Source: Neoechinorhynchus agilis (lineage: Eukaryota; Acanthocephala). Taken from it: a DNA stretch of 64,000 bases. The stretch's first letter is position 1, and every line of letters starts with the position of its first letter. Location: the NCBI GenBank assembly GCA_051530055.1, contig CM121343.1, forward strand, positions 6,448,001-6,512,000. The letters run 5' to 3'. The position numbers and the translations under genes are program-made. Shown here piece after piece: positions 45,451 through 56,644 of this stretch. Below the pieces are notes generated by a model. The model was not told the origin of the DNA. It searched no databases and saw only the letters and a list, made by a program, of their open reading frames with translations.

Positions 45451-46782
45451 TCACGCTGCCTTATCCTCTGGCACTGGCGAATCATCATTGCTAGCGATTC
45501 CCTTGAACATTTTGGCATACATAATCTTTAGCTTTTTATCCGATTCCACAAGGAGCTGCTGTGTCTCCTTAATCTTGTATGCCACTAAAGAGTTGTTTGG
45601 ATTCAAGGCAAGAATTGATTTATAGTCCTGGATTGCCGAGTCGAACTCAGTTAATTGCATATAGGCCTCGGCGCGTCTGAACAAAGCCTTTACGTTTGAT
45701 TCATCCATTTTAAGTACTTCATCGCAATACTTGATTGCTTCTCGGAATTCCTTGAGTCTTATATGACAAATCGCTTTATTGAGTCTAGTAGATATAAAAA
45801 GTTGCTTCACATTTTCGTCAACGTTCGATGCAAGTTCCAAAACAGTGATTCAAATATCGAGATACGATTTTCCTTGGTATTAGAATCACTGATGTTCGTC
45901 CTCGTCAGCATAGAAATCCAATGCTTTGGTATATTTCCTTAAAGCCATTTTATACAAATTACGACGGTAATAAGTATTTCCTGCTTCCTTGGCATTTGTA
46001 GCCGCCTCGAGTTTTTCCTTTTGATTCTGGTACTCCCATGTTCCTTTTGGTTTTGTGAAAGATACGAGAGTTAACTCATATTTTACAAGTCCACGATTTA
46101 TCAGATTAGGAGAAAACATTTCCATGTAATCGGGATGTTCACTCACATCGAATTGAATTATGGCACGTTCACCGGAAACCATTTTAAGCAACGCTATATG
46201 AATTCCAAGCGGTATATTTGCTTCGGATCCTCCATCAAAATCTAAAAGTTTAAATTCAGGAAGAGTACTCATCCGCATATCGATTATTTCCTTATCAAAA
46301 GTAGCTTTGACGTCCTTAATAACCACCATCGCATCTTCTTCAGGATTTTGAGTGTTAACCGCACCTTCGTTGATGATCCGCTTAGTGATTGAACCATCCG
46401 AATCTTCACTAACGTCAATCCCATGGCATTTTAGCAACTTTACTTCAAAAATTAAAGTAGAATTAGGAGGAATGCTGCCTTTATCTTCTTCTCCGTATCC
46501 ATAATCAGGTTTCACCTTAAACAATGATTTCTCACCAACCAACATTGTAGGAATCCCAATTTCCCATCCTTTGATTACCGATGATTTCCCAAGATCAAAC
46601 TCAAACGGTTTCCCACCGACTGAACTATCAAACTGCTCTCCGTTCTCCAAAGTACCACTGTAATGAACGATGACGTGATCGCCAGGATAAACCTTATCAC
46701 TCTCATCGCCATCCTCCAAGACCTTCTTAAGAACTCCTCCATCGCCTTCAGACGTAATATCAAGCCACGACGAAGCTGACAT
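45451..46782 (-). CDS. FKBP4/5-type immunophilin (FKBP + TPR)
   Basis: A peptidyl-prolyl isomerase and Hsp90 co-chaperone of the FKBP51/52 class. Exons 46782-45890 and 45844-45451 give 428 residues. The first FKBP domain (about 31-118) keeps the binding core: VIVHYSGTLENGEQFDSS, VIKGWEIGI with W73, FKVKPDYGYG, IPPNSTLIFEV. A second, degenerate FKBP-like domain follows, then three TPR units (KEAGNTYYRRNLYKMALRKY; TRLNKAICHIRLKEFREA; ALFRRAEAYMQLTEFDSA) and the family tail KIMYAKMFKGIA. The single intron is odd: between ...DEH and VLELASN there are three in-frame stops, yet no AG acceptor keeps the frame without removing conserved TPR sequence. A 45-nt segment with inverted ends (GTGATTC ... 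GAATCAC) fits exactly. ATG 46782 is chosen as the first ATG in frame. Confidence 0.9.
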
Positions 46783-46924
46783 GTTCGCGAATGGACGAAG
46801 GCGAAAAGCAACCACAAATCACATCGCAAAACATCGAAAAGAATTCCGGGTGATGACGCATTGCGCGGCACTTTGAATTTAGACTTTTTGGGATTCAAAA
46901 ATTATCCGGTTTCATCTGTAACGA

Positions 46925-47760
46925 AACCTTTACAACCTCGCGGATTTGTATTCCAGCCCCATTCCAGCCTCCCATTGGCCCAAATCTTCACAATAAAATT
47001 CTATAATTACCAATAATCTATCGATCGCCTTGACTGAATCTTCAACGTGTGGGATATCGAATCGAAAATATCGACTATAGTGAAATTCTAGATAACGATT
47101 GAACCGAATAAATTCACAAATCTCGCTGCCGAGTAATGATTTTTTAAAGTGACCAAAAAAACCCAATCTTTTTTAACGAACAAATCTTTGCGTTGACTAA
47201 ATCATTAGTTTAATTTATCATCGTTCAATTTTTCGGTATTTTTCGCGAGGAAGGGGGACGTAAGCCACCCGATCCGTAGAATTCAAATAAAACCTTTTTA
47301 TGGCGACTTCTTTGCCAATTTAAAGTTTTCTATCCGGAAAAGGGATTGCGATCGGCACAAATCTTTCATTCCGAAGGATTTTCTCCAGATGATTAACTTT
47401 ATCTAAATCTTCAACGTGTGGGATATCGACTATAGTGAAATTCTCGATAGCGATTGAACCGAATAAATTCACAAATCTCGCTTCCGAGTAATGATTTTTA
47501 AAGTGACCGAAAAAACCCGATCCTTTTTAACGAACAAATCTTTGCGTTGACTAAATCATTAGTTTAATTTATCATCGTTCAATTTTTCGGTATTTTTCGC
47601 GAGAAAGGGGGACGCAATCCACCCGATCCGTACAATTCAAATAAAACCTTTTTATGGCGACTTTGCCAATTTAAAGTTTTATACCCGGAAAAGGGATTGC
47701 GATCAGCACAAATCTATCATACCGAAGGATTTTCTCTGGATATTTATTGAGTATTACCCG
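46925..47760 (-). repeat. Inverted partial copy of the ~355-bp array
   Basis: About 2.3 units of the 22.6-25.7 kb repeat in the opposite orientation (CGTTCAATTTTTCGGTATTT at about 47222 and 47576; CCGATCCGTAGAATTC at about 47269). It begins at the same CGATCGCCTTGACTGAATC junction that ends the big array. It lies about 140 bp upstream of the FKBP start, so it may overlap that promoter. Confidence 0.88.
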
Positions 47761-48639
47761 CTTTCCGTGAAGATATTTCCTAAACTAACGACTCCAAATC
47801 ACAAAGCGCGGGTCTTATGAAATCTTTTAGATTCGTTAAAACCCGTTGTGAAAAAAGTTCGATTTTAGTAGCCATTTCCATTATCCTTCATTGCCTCCAG
47901 AATGTAGCATTCCTTTCTGAATCGCTGATTTTCTAATAAAAATCGTTTTCCAACCTTGGTTAACAATTCAGGAGCGAGAGGTTGGAAAACGCAAAACGAT
48001 GCTTTAAACAAAAATTCAGCAGATCAGAAATACCCAATGAACAATATCGTAAAATTAGAAGAATAGTACGATTAATGAAAGGTTAAAACTTATCGATCAA
48101 GCAAGATTTGGTGATTTCGTGAACCCTATGATAGTGGGACGTAGCGACCATGTCGGATTTTCTTCGATCTAAAGACGAAATAGAATGTTTTCTTTAATTT
48201 CACATGTAGTCATGGAAAAGAATAAATGGCACCCGGCTACCAATTGTTAAAACTGAAGCGAGTTACGTGATTGCCAATCGCAAAAGTCAATATCACCGAA
48301 CAGAGAACTTGTTGGATATAGTTTTCGGTGGCGCAAGTTGATTCAAATGATATTTTAAAAAGGCGTTTGCAAACTTAGTTCATTAATTTCTCAGATTGAA
48401 CTACGAACACATATTCAGATTTTTTGAACTTATGATATTATAAAGGAAATTTGACGGAATTTTTCACAGATTTCGCAACAGAAACCGATATCATCGAGAA
48501 GAGCTTAAAATTCAGAACAAATATGGGGAAAATGAAGGAATTTGTTGAATCCGATATTTAGGCGTACAATCTTGTACGTGTTTATCAAGGTTTGAAAAAT
48601 GTTTTATCCGCGCTTGAACGTACCCGTTCAATCCATAAC
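47761..48639. other. Intergenic DNA, nothing recognised
   Basis: No repeat or exon-like stretch seen. A short inverted pair (AATCGTTTTCCAACC and complement) lies at about 47940-47996. Confidence 0.45.
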
Positions 48640-48840
48640 AAATAAACAAAGTTTTTAATGGATATATTTTGTTTTTAGATTGTTTTTAAACTCAAGGGTG
48701 GTAAAATTTACAAACAACAAAAAGACCGACGTGACGTACGAAATATTTAATTAATAAAATTAATATTTATCTAGCCAATCACAAAACAAAATAAATAAAC
48801 AAAGTTTTTAATGGAAATATTTCGATAATATGTTTATTTC
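48640..48840 (+). repeat. ~150-bp tandem repeat, left of LINE pair
   Basis: One and a part unit containing AACAAAGTTTTTAATGG, AAATTTACAAACAACA and TTTATCTAGCCAATCAC. The same unit, in the same orientation, lies right of the LINE pair at 51585-51870. Confidence 0.85.
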
Positions 48841-48851
48841 TTATATTACAC

Positions 48852-49530
48852 CGTAAATTGCAAATCAAATCGTTGTCGTTTAATATCTTCACCTCCCGCC
48901 AAATTCCAGCTTTTGTCCTTGCTCGACCGTAGCCATCACGCTGGCAGCATTGCCTCGTTGTACTGCCAGCGAGATATTTTGTAGAAGGAATACGCCTGTT
49001 CTTGAGTCACCGGTTGCCTCTCTCAATTTCTTCGAGAGATCCTGGAGCAGAGAGAGTGCCGAGCTGCCGAGCGCTCCATACGTCTCTACCCCAAAGGGGA
49101 CAAAATAGTGAGCCCTCGATAACTGAATATATTTCCGTATTTTCCTCCCTTCCGCTGCACTGGCGGCACCACCGGCGATTTCGAGGGAGTAACGGATGTT
49201 GCTGGTTGCGAGGGTGTCCACACACGTGGCGTCCCAGAGAAGGCATTTTCCCTCCCGCCACGGGAAGACCGAAATTCCATCGGGCCTACGGCCGTCTAGT
49301 CGACAAAGGTGGGCGGGTTCCAGGATGTTCGGGAAGTTCACCGTTCTCAACGCCCGAGAAATTACGCTGTTGATCTCAGAATGGCGTGAGAACCTTGCTC
49401 CTAACATTCGGCAAACGAAACCGGGTCGCCTGAAAGCGACCAAGTTTTAAGGATACTGCGATCCTCGTTACCTCATTAATAAGAAGAGTTCCCAATGATG
49501 CCAGAGGAACAGCCTCCAACCACCTTACAA
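48852..49530 (-). mobile_element. LINE copy A, endonuclease end, minus strand
   Basis: An open frame (49443-48889) encodes the C-terminal endonuclease-like domain of the LINE: RFSRHSEIN, RRPDG...LLWDATCV (a PD...D-type nuclease signature), HYFVPFGVETYGALG and a terminal QRGNAASVM block. Upstream of the frame the homology continues to about 49530 without the reverse transcriptase, so this is a 5'-truncated copy. It is head-to-head with copy B. Confidence 0.85.
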
Positions 49531-49589
49531 GCAATGTATTTCGATAATACACACGAAGAATTTTTTAGCCTGTAAGTATCCGAATTTAA

Positions 49590-51580
49590 CAATTGAATTG
49601 ACCAAAAACGAAAGGACCTATTTTTCGGAGCCTCATTGTGCGCGCTCACAAAAAAAGAAGGTGGGATTCGTCCCATCGCCGTATCTTCGGCGATACGCCG
49701 ACTTGCAGGAAAAATTTTCTGCAAACGTATTACAGAGAAAACCGGACAGCAACTTCGCCCAGTCCAACTGGGCTGCTGCACACCCTGCGGGGCGGAAGCT
49801 ATTGTCCACTCGCTCCGAAACTTTGCTACGAGAAGCTCAGAGCCGTGCGTGATTCTTAAGTGTGATTTTCGGAACGCCTTTAACTCTCTCAATAGAAAAA
49901 CCATGTTCCGCGCAATTAGGGATCATGCCCCAGAAGCCTTCCAGTATTTTCTCAATGCCTACCGGACGGCGACTCCTTTGCTTTTCGAAGACCACCTCAT
50001 TTGGTCCGAAATCGCACTCTCCCTAACAGTAAATCCAATAGCGCATTCTCTCCATTCCAGCTTCAACGCTTGGTACTTGGATGACGCTACGCTCGGAGGT
50101 GATCCATCCGTTGTACTGCGCGATTTGGAGACGCTGATTAGGGAGACCTCGAAGATGGGCATTGAGCTCAATGCTGGAAAATGTGAGCTCCTTGTATTGA
50201 ATATTGGAGACGCCGCCAAAGTCAAAGAACTAATGGCTGGGTACGAGGCCGTAGCTCCAGGTCTGAAACTCGTGACTCGGGAGAAACTCAGCCTCCTAGG
50301 CAGTTGCGTATTCTATTCAAATGTGGAAGATGAGATCGGCCATATCATACCGAAACTCTCGTTGCTGTGCGATATGGTGAGCGCTCTTTCGGCTCATGAA
50401 GCCTTGTTTCTCATAAAGAACGCGCTCTTCATCCCCAAATTATTGTACAAGGTTCGCACAGCAACATTTTTCAAACACAAAAAAGGATTGGCAAAGCTGG
50501 ACGATAAGGTGAGGGCTTGCCTCGAGCGTATTTTAAATCTCCAGCTATCAGATGAGGCGTGGCGACAAGCTTCTTTGCCTGTGTCATCTGGGGGATTGGG
50601 AATTCGGGCACTAGTGGACCTTGCCAGCCTTTCTTGGATCGTATGAGGGGAATCAGCCGATAGCGAAGATAATTCTGAGGGGAAAGCTTTGTCTTGACCA
50701 AGACTTTGTGGTGGTAATTGACGAATGGTGCCAGCAGACAGGCGCTAACCATGTTCCCGTGAATGGCCTGTCGCGAGAGCTCACAGCTCTCTACTTTCAG
50801 GTTCTCGCGATGGGGTCGTCCGAGCAAGACTGTTGGCAGTTTCAACACGAGAATCTGGGGCGTGGTTGGAGGCTGTTCCTCTGGCATCAGTGGGAACTCT
50901 TCTTACTAATGAGGTAACGAGGGTCGCAGTATCCTTAAGATTTGGTCTCCCGATATGCACGCCCCATCGCTGTCGATGTGGGTCTTCGGTTGATGCTTTC
51001 GGGCGACACGGTCTCGTCTGCAGAAGGTCAGCAGGAAGGTTCTCACGCCATTCTGAAATCAATAAAGCAATTTCTCGGGCGTTGAAAACGGCGAACTTCC
51101 CGAACATCCTGGAACCCGCCCACCTTTGTCGACTAGACGGCCGTAGGCCCGATGGAATTTCGGTCTTCCCGTGGCGGGAGGGCGAGTGCCTTCTCTGGGA
51201 TGCCACGTGTGTGGGCACCCTCGCAGTAAGCAACATTCCCTACTCTCTCGAAATCGCTGGAGTTGCAGCCAGTGCAGAGGAAGGTACGAAAATATAGGGA
51301 TTTAGCAAGCGCCCACTATTTTGTCCCCTTTGGGGTAGAGACGTATGGAGCGCTCGGCAACTCGGCACTCTCTCTGCTCCAGGATCTCTCGAAGAAATTG
51401 AAAGAGACAACCGGAGACTCGAGAGCAGGCGTATTCCTTCTACAAAATATCTCGCTGGCAGTACAACGAGGCAATGCTGCCAGCGTGATGACGACGTTCG
51501 AGGAAGGACAAAAGCTGGCATTTGGCGGGAGGTGAAGATATTAAACGACAACGATTTGATTTGCAATTTACAGTGAAGAT
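49590..51580 (+). mobile_element. LINE copy B, RT and endonuclease, plus strand
   Basis: A non-LTR retrotransposon with the reverse transcriptase before a restriction-type endonuclease. RT signatures: GGIRPIAV (49660), RPVQLGCC, DFRNAFNSLNR, the catalytic WYLDDATLGG (about 50070), NAGKCELLVLN, and a thumb-like region to about 50640. The finger block GVQQGDPLG is lost (a small deletion around 50010 joins SE to IALSL). A stop and frameshifts separate RT from the C-terminal part (50830-51535), which has a CxC...H zinc motif (CRCGSS, GRHGLVC), then the RPDG...WDATCV nuclease signature. The 3' flank GAAGATATTAAACGACAACG is shared with copy A. The copy is 5'-truncated and inactive. Confidence 0.88.
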
Positions 51581-51584
51581 GGAT

Positions 51585-51870
51585 ATATTTTGTTTCTAGA
51601 TTGTTTTTAAACTCAATTGTGGTAAAATTTACAAACAACATAAAGTCCGACGAGACGTACGAAATATTTAATTAATAAAATTAATATTTATCTAGCCAAT
51701 CACAAAACAAAATAAATAAACAAAGTTTTTAATGGATATATTTCGCTTTTAAGTTTTTTTAAATTTAATTGCAATAAAATTTACAAACAACATAAAGTCC
51801 GACGAGACGTACGAAATATTTAATTAATATAATTAATATTTATCTAGCCAATCACAAAACAAAATAAAGG
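51585..51870 (+). repeat. ~150-bp tandem repeat, right of LINE pair
   Basis: Two units of the repeat found at 48640-48840, same orientation (AAAGTCCGACGAGACGTACG near 51645 and 51797). The LINE pair therefore sits inside or beside this array. Confidence 0.88.
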
Positions 51871-52000
51871 AAGTCCATCTTCGTCCGTAAATAACGTCAA
51901 TGTTGTAATTTTCTTAGGAAAAACGGGTAAGAAGTATTTACAGTTAGCCAAAAAAAATTATTTAAAGCAATAAGATCATTCACCCCACCGCCCTTCTGGG

Positions 52001-52264
52001 TCACTTAGTTGCCGTCCTGGTGTATCGGCCAAAAGGACGGATGCAGCGTTTTTGTAGGAGGAATTCTCTTGATCTCGAATCGCCAGTGACTCGTCTGAGT
52101 CTCTTAGACAATTGTTTGACCAGGTCCTGCGCCGCGGTACCAAACGACCCGAGCGTCTCGACGTCAAAAGGGACAAAATAATGGTTTCGACTCAGGTCCT
52201 GGCGAATTTTATGTTGCTGGCTGCGAGTGGCGTCCCAGGGAAGGTATTTTCCTTCCCTCGCCAC
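52001..52264 (-). mobile_element. LINE relic, endonuclease end, second subfamily
   Basis: A minus-strand frame reads AREGKYLPWDAT, then NHYFVPFDVETLGSFG and DLVKQLSKRLRRVTGDSR. It matches the domain of copies A and B but is a separate subfamily, closer to the relic at 9813-9905. A deletion follows WDAT. Confidence 0.78.
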
Positions 52265-52484
52265 GGGGGTCTACGGCTGCGATCGAGTCGACAAAGAATG
52301 CTCGGCTCTGTGATTAAATTGTGTTTGTTTCTATCGGAATTCCATCGATAGTTTTTATGATCATTTTAAGTGATTTTAAACACGGAAGAAATAATCCAAC
52401 GCTCACAGTGGAAATCGATGGACCAATCGTAGTATTTAATGATTTTGAATGTTCTGAAATGATTCCTTTTTTGATTCTAGAAAG

Positions 52485-53028
52485 ATGACAAACGAAGAAC
52501 GAGTTGGATTGTTAGTAAAAGTTCAATCGCTGGAGGTACGATCCATCGAGGTGTCCGAGTCTCTCCTAATTGTTTGTCTTTAGAATGCATTATCAAACAG
52601 TGAGACGCGTACTCGTGAACTGGAGATGCAATTGAATCAAATGCAGCATAAAATGATTTTACTTGAGAATGAAACTAGGACAATCGGTTTGAAACTTATT
52701 TATGCTTAGTCGACAAACGGTTTATTTAGGGGATTATGTCTCGATGTACGTCAATGAACGCCAATCAATGATGAAATTGTTTGAACAGCGGCAAAAGGAG
52801 TGGAATTGCCTTAAACGACTTTTCGGGAAGGTATTACCCAAAATCAATATTCTTCGAGATGGTATTGAGAACTCAAGAAAACAAGGAAATGATTGTTTAA
52901 CCTTTGATTTACAACACACGAAACTCCTTAGAGATTTATGCAATGATTTTAAAATGATCGGACCTGCCGAGGATAATCAACAGGAAGTGTGGTGCGCTAA
53001 TTGCTCCGGCTCCGTTCATATTGTTTAA
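52485..53028 (+). CDS. GOLGA2: Golgin-A2 (GM130)-like C-terminal exons
   Basis: Three exons, 52485-52535, 52584-52686 and 52730-53028, with introns of 48 nt (GTACGA...TTTAG) and 43 nt (GTTTGA...TTTAG); frame continuous, 150 residues if ATG 52485 is the start. The first part is a coiled coil (SLENALSNSETRTRELEMQL). Then comes LLENETRTIGDYVSMYVNERQ, which corresponds to the GETDTIGEYI-LYQ-QR motif conserved in the C-terminal region of Golgi tethers of the GM130 family, followed by KEWNCLKRLFGKVLP. Full-length golgins are far longer. An acceptor (TTGATTCTAG) lies 4 nt before the ATG, so upstream exons may be spliced on; none is visible before 52.4 kb, where LINE debris lies. It is either a small tail-only gene or a gene cut by insertion. 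Confidence 0.65.
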
Positions 53029-53460
53029 TCGGAACACGACGGTCAAGTGTACTTAAATTGGTTAATGTCATGTTGCTAAACTATGAAATTAGAACACATA
53101 TTCATTTTATTGCAAACGGAAATTATCTAAGAGGTTTAGGCGAAATATTCCAAGGAAGGCTTCGTGACACTGCCACTCGTTTTAGAGAAAGCTTCGTAAA
53201 AAAAATCCGAATACTTTGACGAATTAACAATCTATGAACAATACACTAATTCTATTGGATGTGTATTCTCAATGGCGAATTTTTACACACTAGAACTTTA
53301 TTATTGAACTCTTCATTGCGATACTTTAAGGCCTTAGAGCCTCCTTCTCAAGCATTGTTAAAGTAGCGAGGAATAATAAAGTCGCAAAGTTATTCTTCAA
53401 AGGATAAAATAAGCCAAGCGAGTGAAATCAGATTGATCTTATTCTTGTTGCCTGTGATTC
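53029..53460. other. 3' flank of golgin-like gene
   Basis: No recognised feature; short open frames only. Confidence 0.4.
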
Positions 53461-53461
53461 T

Positions 53462-53580
53462 AAAAAGCGATTTGATAATTTTCGGCCTTTGTGGAAGCCT
53501 TCTTCAGTCTATTGCTTTCGAAAAGTACTACGCGAAGGTCGAAAATTATCAAATAAATCAATTATTTGATAATTCGCTTT
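53462..53580 (-). mobile_element. Small palindromic element, family 3
   Basis: Arms GCGATTTGATAATTTTCG (from 53467) and GAAAATTATCAAAT... up to about 53580, with a third partial arm. On the minus strand it holds CTGAAGA, a GGCTT/AGGCC hairpin and GAAA (about 53515-53480), the same core layout as the other families. Confidence 0.65.
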
Positions 53581-53865
53581 AAAAAAGTGAAAATGATTAA
53601 CATCTTTACAATTCTAAAAAGGTGAACCTTCTTAATTCAGACGTCCAGATTAAACAGCCTCCATCCAATTATAAAACGAAAAAGCATTCACACAGTTAAC
53701 CATTAATTAATCACCATCAGTTATTCCTCAAAGGATAAAATAAATCCTGTAAAAAGTTGATCCAAGCGGAAACAGTGAGCTCATTGGGAGGACCCAAAGA
53801 TACATGGGTCACTTTCTTTATTAATTAAAATTATGGAAAGCCTCTTTTCCCAACACCCTCATGTT

Positions 53866-54062
53866 TTATTCCAGATTTATTATCGAACGGAAAATGGGTG
53901 TTTTATTTATTTATTGCTTCAAATTTTCGACGCCTTGCGTCTTCGTCAGGAAGCTTTTCTTCGGTTATCTGAAAAGGAATCAGAGGAAGGCAACGCTGTC
54001 CGTCGTCGAAAATTTGAAGCAAGAAATAAATAAAACACCCATTTTCCGTTCGATAATAAATT
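53866..54062. mobile_element. Palindromic element, family 5
   Basis: Arms ATTTATTATCGAACGGAAAA (from 53874) and its complement (to about 54060), each followed inward by ATTGCTTCAAATTTTCGACG or complement. The interior is a near copy of 15240-15360 in reverse orientation. No coding function is assigned to the open frames across it. Confidence 0.75.
53916..53954 (-). ncRNA. Candidate minimal hammerhead ribozyme, second copy
   Basis: Reverse complement of the 39 nt at 15297-15335, with no difference in stem I (GCUUC/GAAGC), CUGACGA, stem II (GACGC/GCGUC) or GAAA. Same caveat: one extra A before stem II and an unusual UUU cleavage triplet. Confidence 0.5.
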
Positions 54063-54184
54063 GGTTAATTAACAAATAAACGTGATATTATAACCTTTCC
54101 CAATCACAAATCCGTTGCCTTGAAATGTTTCATGGAAAAAAGCTTCTATAATTTGCGCAGTTGATTTTCCCCCGCACATCGAAT

Positions 54185-55655
54185 ATCTTTATAAGATTTT
54201 TAACAATAAAAACGTTTCTCAACCCTACCATCACAATTTTCACCACATTTCATTCCCCTTTTCACATGAGAACAACACTCGTAATCCCAATTCATTTCAT
54301 CCTCCTCGAGCCCGCACATCTCTATAATTCCGCTATTTTCCCATTCTGTCCAATCTTCTCTCGGATATCAGAACTTGAAATGATTCTGAGGAAAAACCAA
54401 CCTCACAAGCGCTCCTGCAAACAATAAACATCAATTCTGACCAGGACGGATACAAAACGTTTCTCAACCCTACCATCACAATTTTCACCACATTTCATTC
54501 TCCTTTTCACATGAGAACAACACTCGTAATCCCAATTCATTTCATCCTCCTCGAGCCCGCACATCTCTATAATTCCGCTATTTTCCCATTCTGTCCAATC
54601 TTCTCTCGGATATCAGAACTTGAAATGATTCTGAGGAAAAACCAACCTCACAAGCGCTCCTGCAAACAATAAACATCAATTCTGACCAGGACGGATACAA
54701 AACGTTTCTCAACCCTACCATCACAATTTTTACCACATTTCATTCTCCTTTTCACATGAGAACAACACTCGTAATCCCAATTCATTTCATCCTCCTCGAG
54801 CCCGCACATCTCTATAATTCCGCTATTTTCCCATTCTGTCCAATCTTCTCTCGGATATCAGAACTTGAAATGATTCTGAGGAAAAACCAACCTCACAAGC
54901 GCTCCTGCAAACAATAAACATCAATTCTGACCAGGACGGATACAAAACGTTTCTCAACCCTACCATCACAATTTTCACCACATTTCATTCTCCTTTTCAC
55001 ATGAGAACAACACTCGTAATCCCAATTCATTTCATCCTCCTCGAGCCCGCACATCTCTATAATTCCGCTATTTTCCCATTCTGTCCAATCTTCTCTCGGA
55101 TATCAGAACTTGAAATGATTCTGAGGAAAAACCAACCTCACAAGCGCTCCTGCAAACAATAAACATCAATTCTGACCAGGACGGATACAAAACGTTTCTC
55201 AACCCTACCATCACAATTTTCACCACATTTCATTCTCCTTTTCACATGAGAACAACACTCGTAATCCCAATTCATTTCATCCTCCTCGAGCCCGCACATC
55301 TCTATAATTCCGCTATTTTCCCATTCTGTCCAATCTTCTCTCGGATATCAGAACTTGAAATGATTCTGAGGAAAAACCAACCTCACAAGCGCTCCTGCAA
55401 ACAATAAAAATCAATTCTGACCAGGACGGATACAAAACGTTTCTCAACCCTACCATCACAATTTTCACCACATTTCATTCTCCTTTTCACATGAGAACAA
55501 CACTCGTAATCCCAATTCATTTCATCCTCCTCGAGCCCGCACATCTCTATAATTCCGCTATTTTCCCATTCTGTCCAATCTTCTCTCGGCTATCAGAACT
55601 TGAAATGATTCTGAGGAAAAACCAACCTCACAAACGCTCCTGCAACCCCCAGATC
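54185..55655 (+). repeat. Tandem array, ~244-bp units x 6
   Basis: CTCAACCCTACCATCACAA recurs about every 244 bp from 54217 to 55445. Units are nearly identical (single-base differences such as CCCC/TCTC and A/C changes), so expansion was recent. Unlike most DNA here it is C-rich on the plus strand. The unit contains CATCCTCCTCGAGCCCGCAC and GATTCTGAGGAAAAACC. The open frames of up to 88 codons show no protein features. Confidence 0.95.
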
Positions 55656-56636
55656 GTGTCCGTAATCCACTCCAAAATCATCAACCGCATTTATTTAACA
55701 AATTAGAACCCGAGTGCTCACAAAGACCCAGAAGTTCATTGCTTCTTTGCTTTGAACAATAAAATGTGATATTATATGCTAATCGGAACCAAATAATTAG
55801 GCAAAACTCTAAGATCGACCACAGATTTTTATATATTAAATAAAATCACTTTCAATTGATAATTCAATAATCCTCTTAGGATTTAGATAAGAAAATATAC
55901 CCAGGACGTTTGTTTGCAGCATTACGATTTTCCAAAAATCGAACGTCAAATGCATAAAAATTAAGAAATATTCGTCTTAACAAACAGCAATATTATCAGT
56001 GATTGGTAATTTCGTTCCAATAGATTTAACGTCGCAGTCCTCAACAAAGCAACAAGGAAATAAAAATAAAGGCATTCAAGTATCAAAAGGTAGTCATCTT
56101 CAAAATAGAAAAACATTTTTGCAAATTTATTTGAACGTTTTTGGTATCTCTGGGGTTACCAGCACTGTCAGAATGTGAACAAACTTTTTAGCGTGTTTTG
56201 CACAAACTTTCTAAATTATTCAATTGGCAAATTAAAGAATTTTCACTTAGAAAACAATTCAATAATTCAGAATTCAATATTGGCGTCGAAATTAATTTAT
56301 CTGCAAGTTTAATTTTACTCGATTTAAGAAATTTCTCAGAAAAGCTTCGTATTAAAAACTGGCAGATACTTCAGGGGATCAGAAATCAATTTATTGGACA
56401 ACGGAATCATGCGCTTAAAGTCAAAGTTCACTGATTGGTTGCACAATGAAACAAAGCGTTCAGCAACGAGATTTGAATGTTCTGAACTCAAACGATGAAA
56501 AGTCTAAATCGTAATAGAAAATATTTAGAATTCAAAATAAAAAAAGATGACGGGAACATGCGAGAACGGCGTTCAAAACAAATACCTAACGTAAAACGAC
56601 CAATAGAATCTTGGTAGATGTTTACGTTCACGTGAG
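55656..56636. other. Intergenic DNA upstream of FOXO
   Basis: No repeat or recognised gene. A 78-codon plus-strand frame (56198-56434) has mixed composition but no motif. Confidence 0.45.
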
Positions 56637-56644
56637 TATAAATA
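56637..56644 (+). promoter_or_regulatory. Possible TATA box of FOXO gene
   Basis: TATAAATA, flanked by CACGTGAG and CGGCTCACAC, lies about 125 bp upstream of the FOXO ATG. A start site about 30 bp downstream would leave a leader of roughly 95 nt, ending in the acceptor-like CTGTTTAG before the ATG. Confidence 0.4.

Noticed and set aside
45451-45840. A separate small TPR gene next to FKBP
   Set aside because: It starts with a non-ATG codon and continues the FKBP TPR region in the same frame; one gene with an odd intron is simpler.
54161-55706. Open frames in the 244-bp array
   Set aside because: Same text repeated by the array, no domain, no splice or start context.
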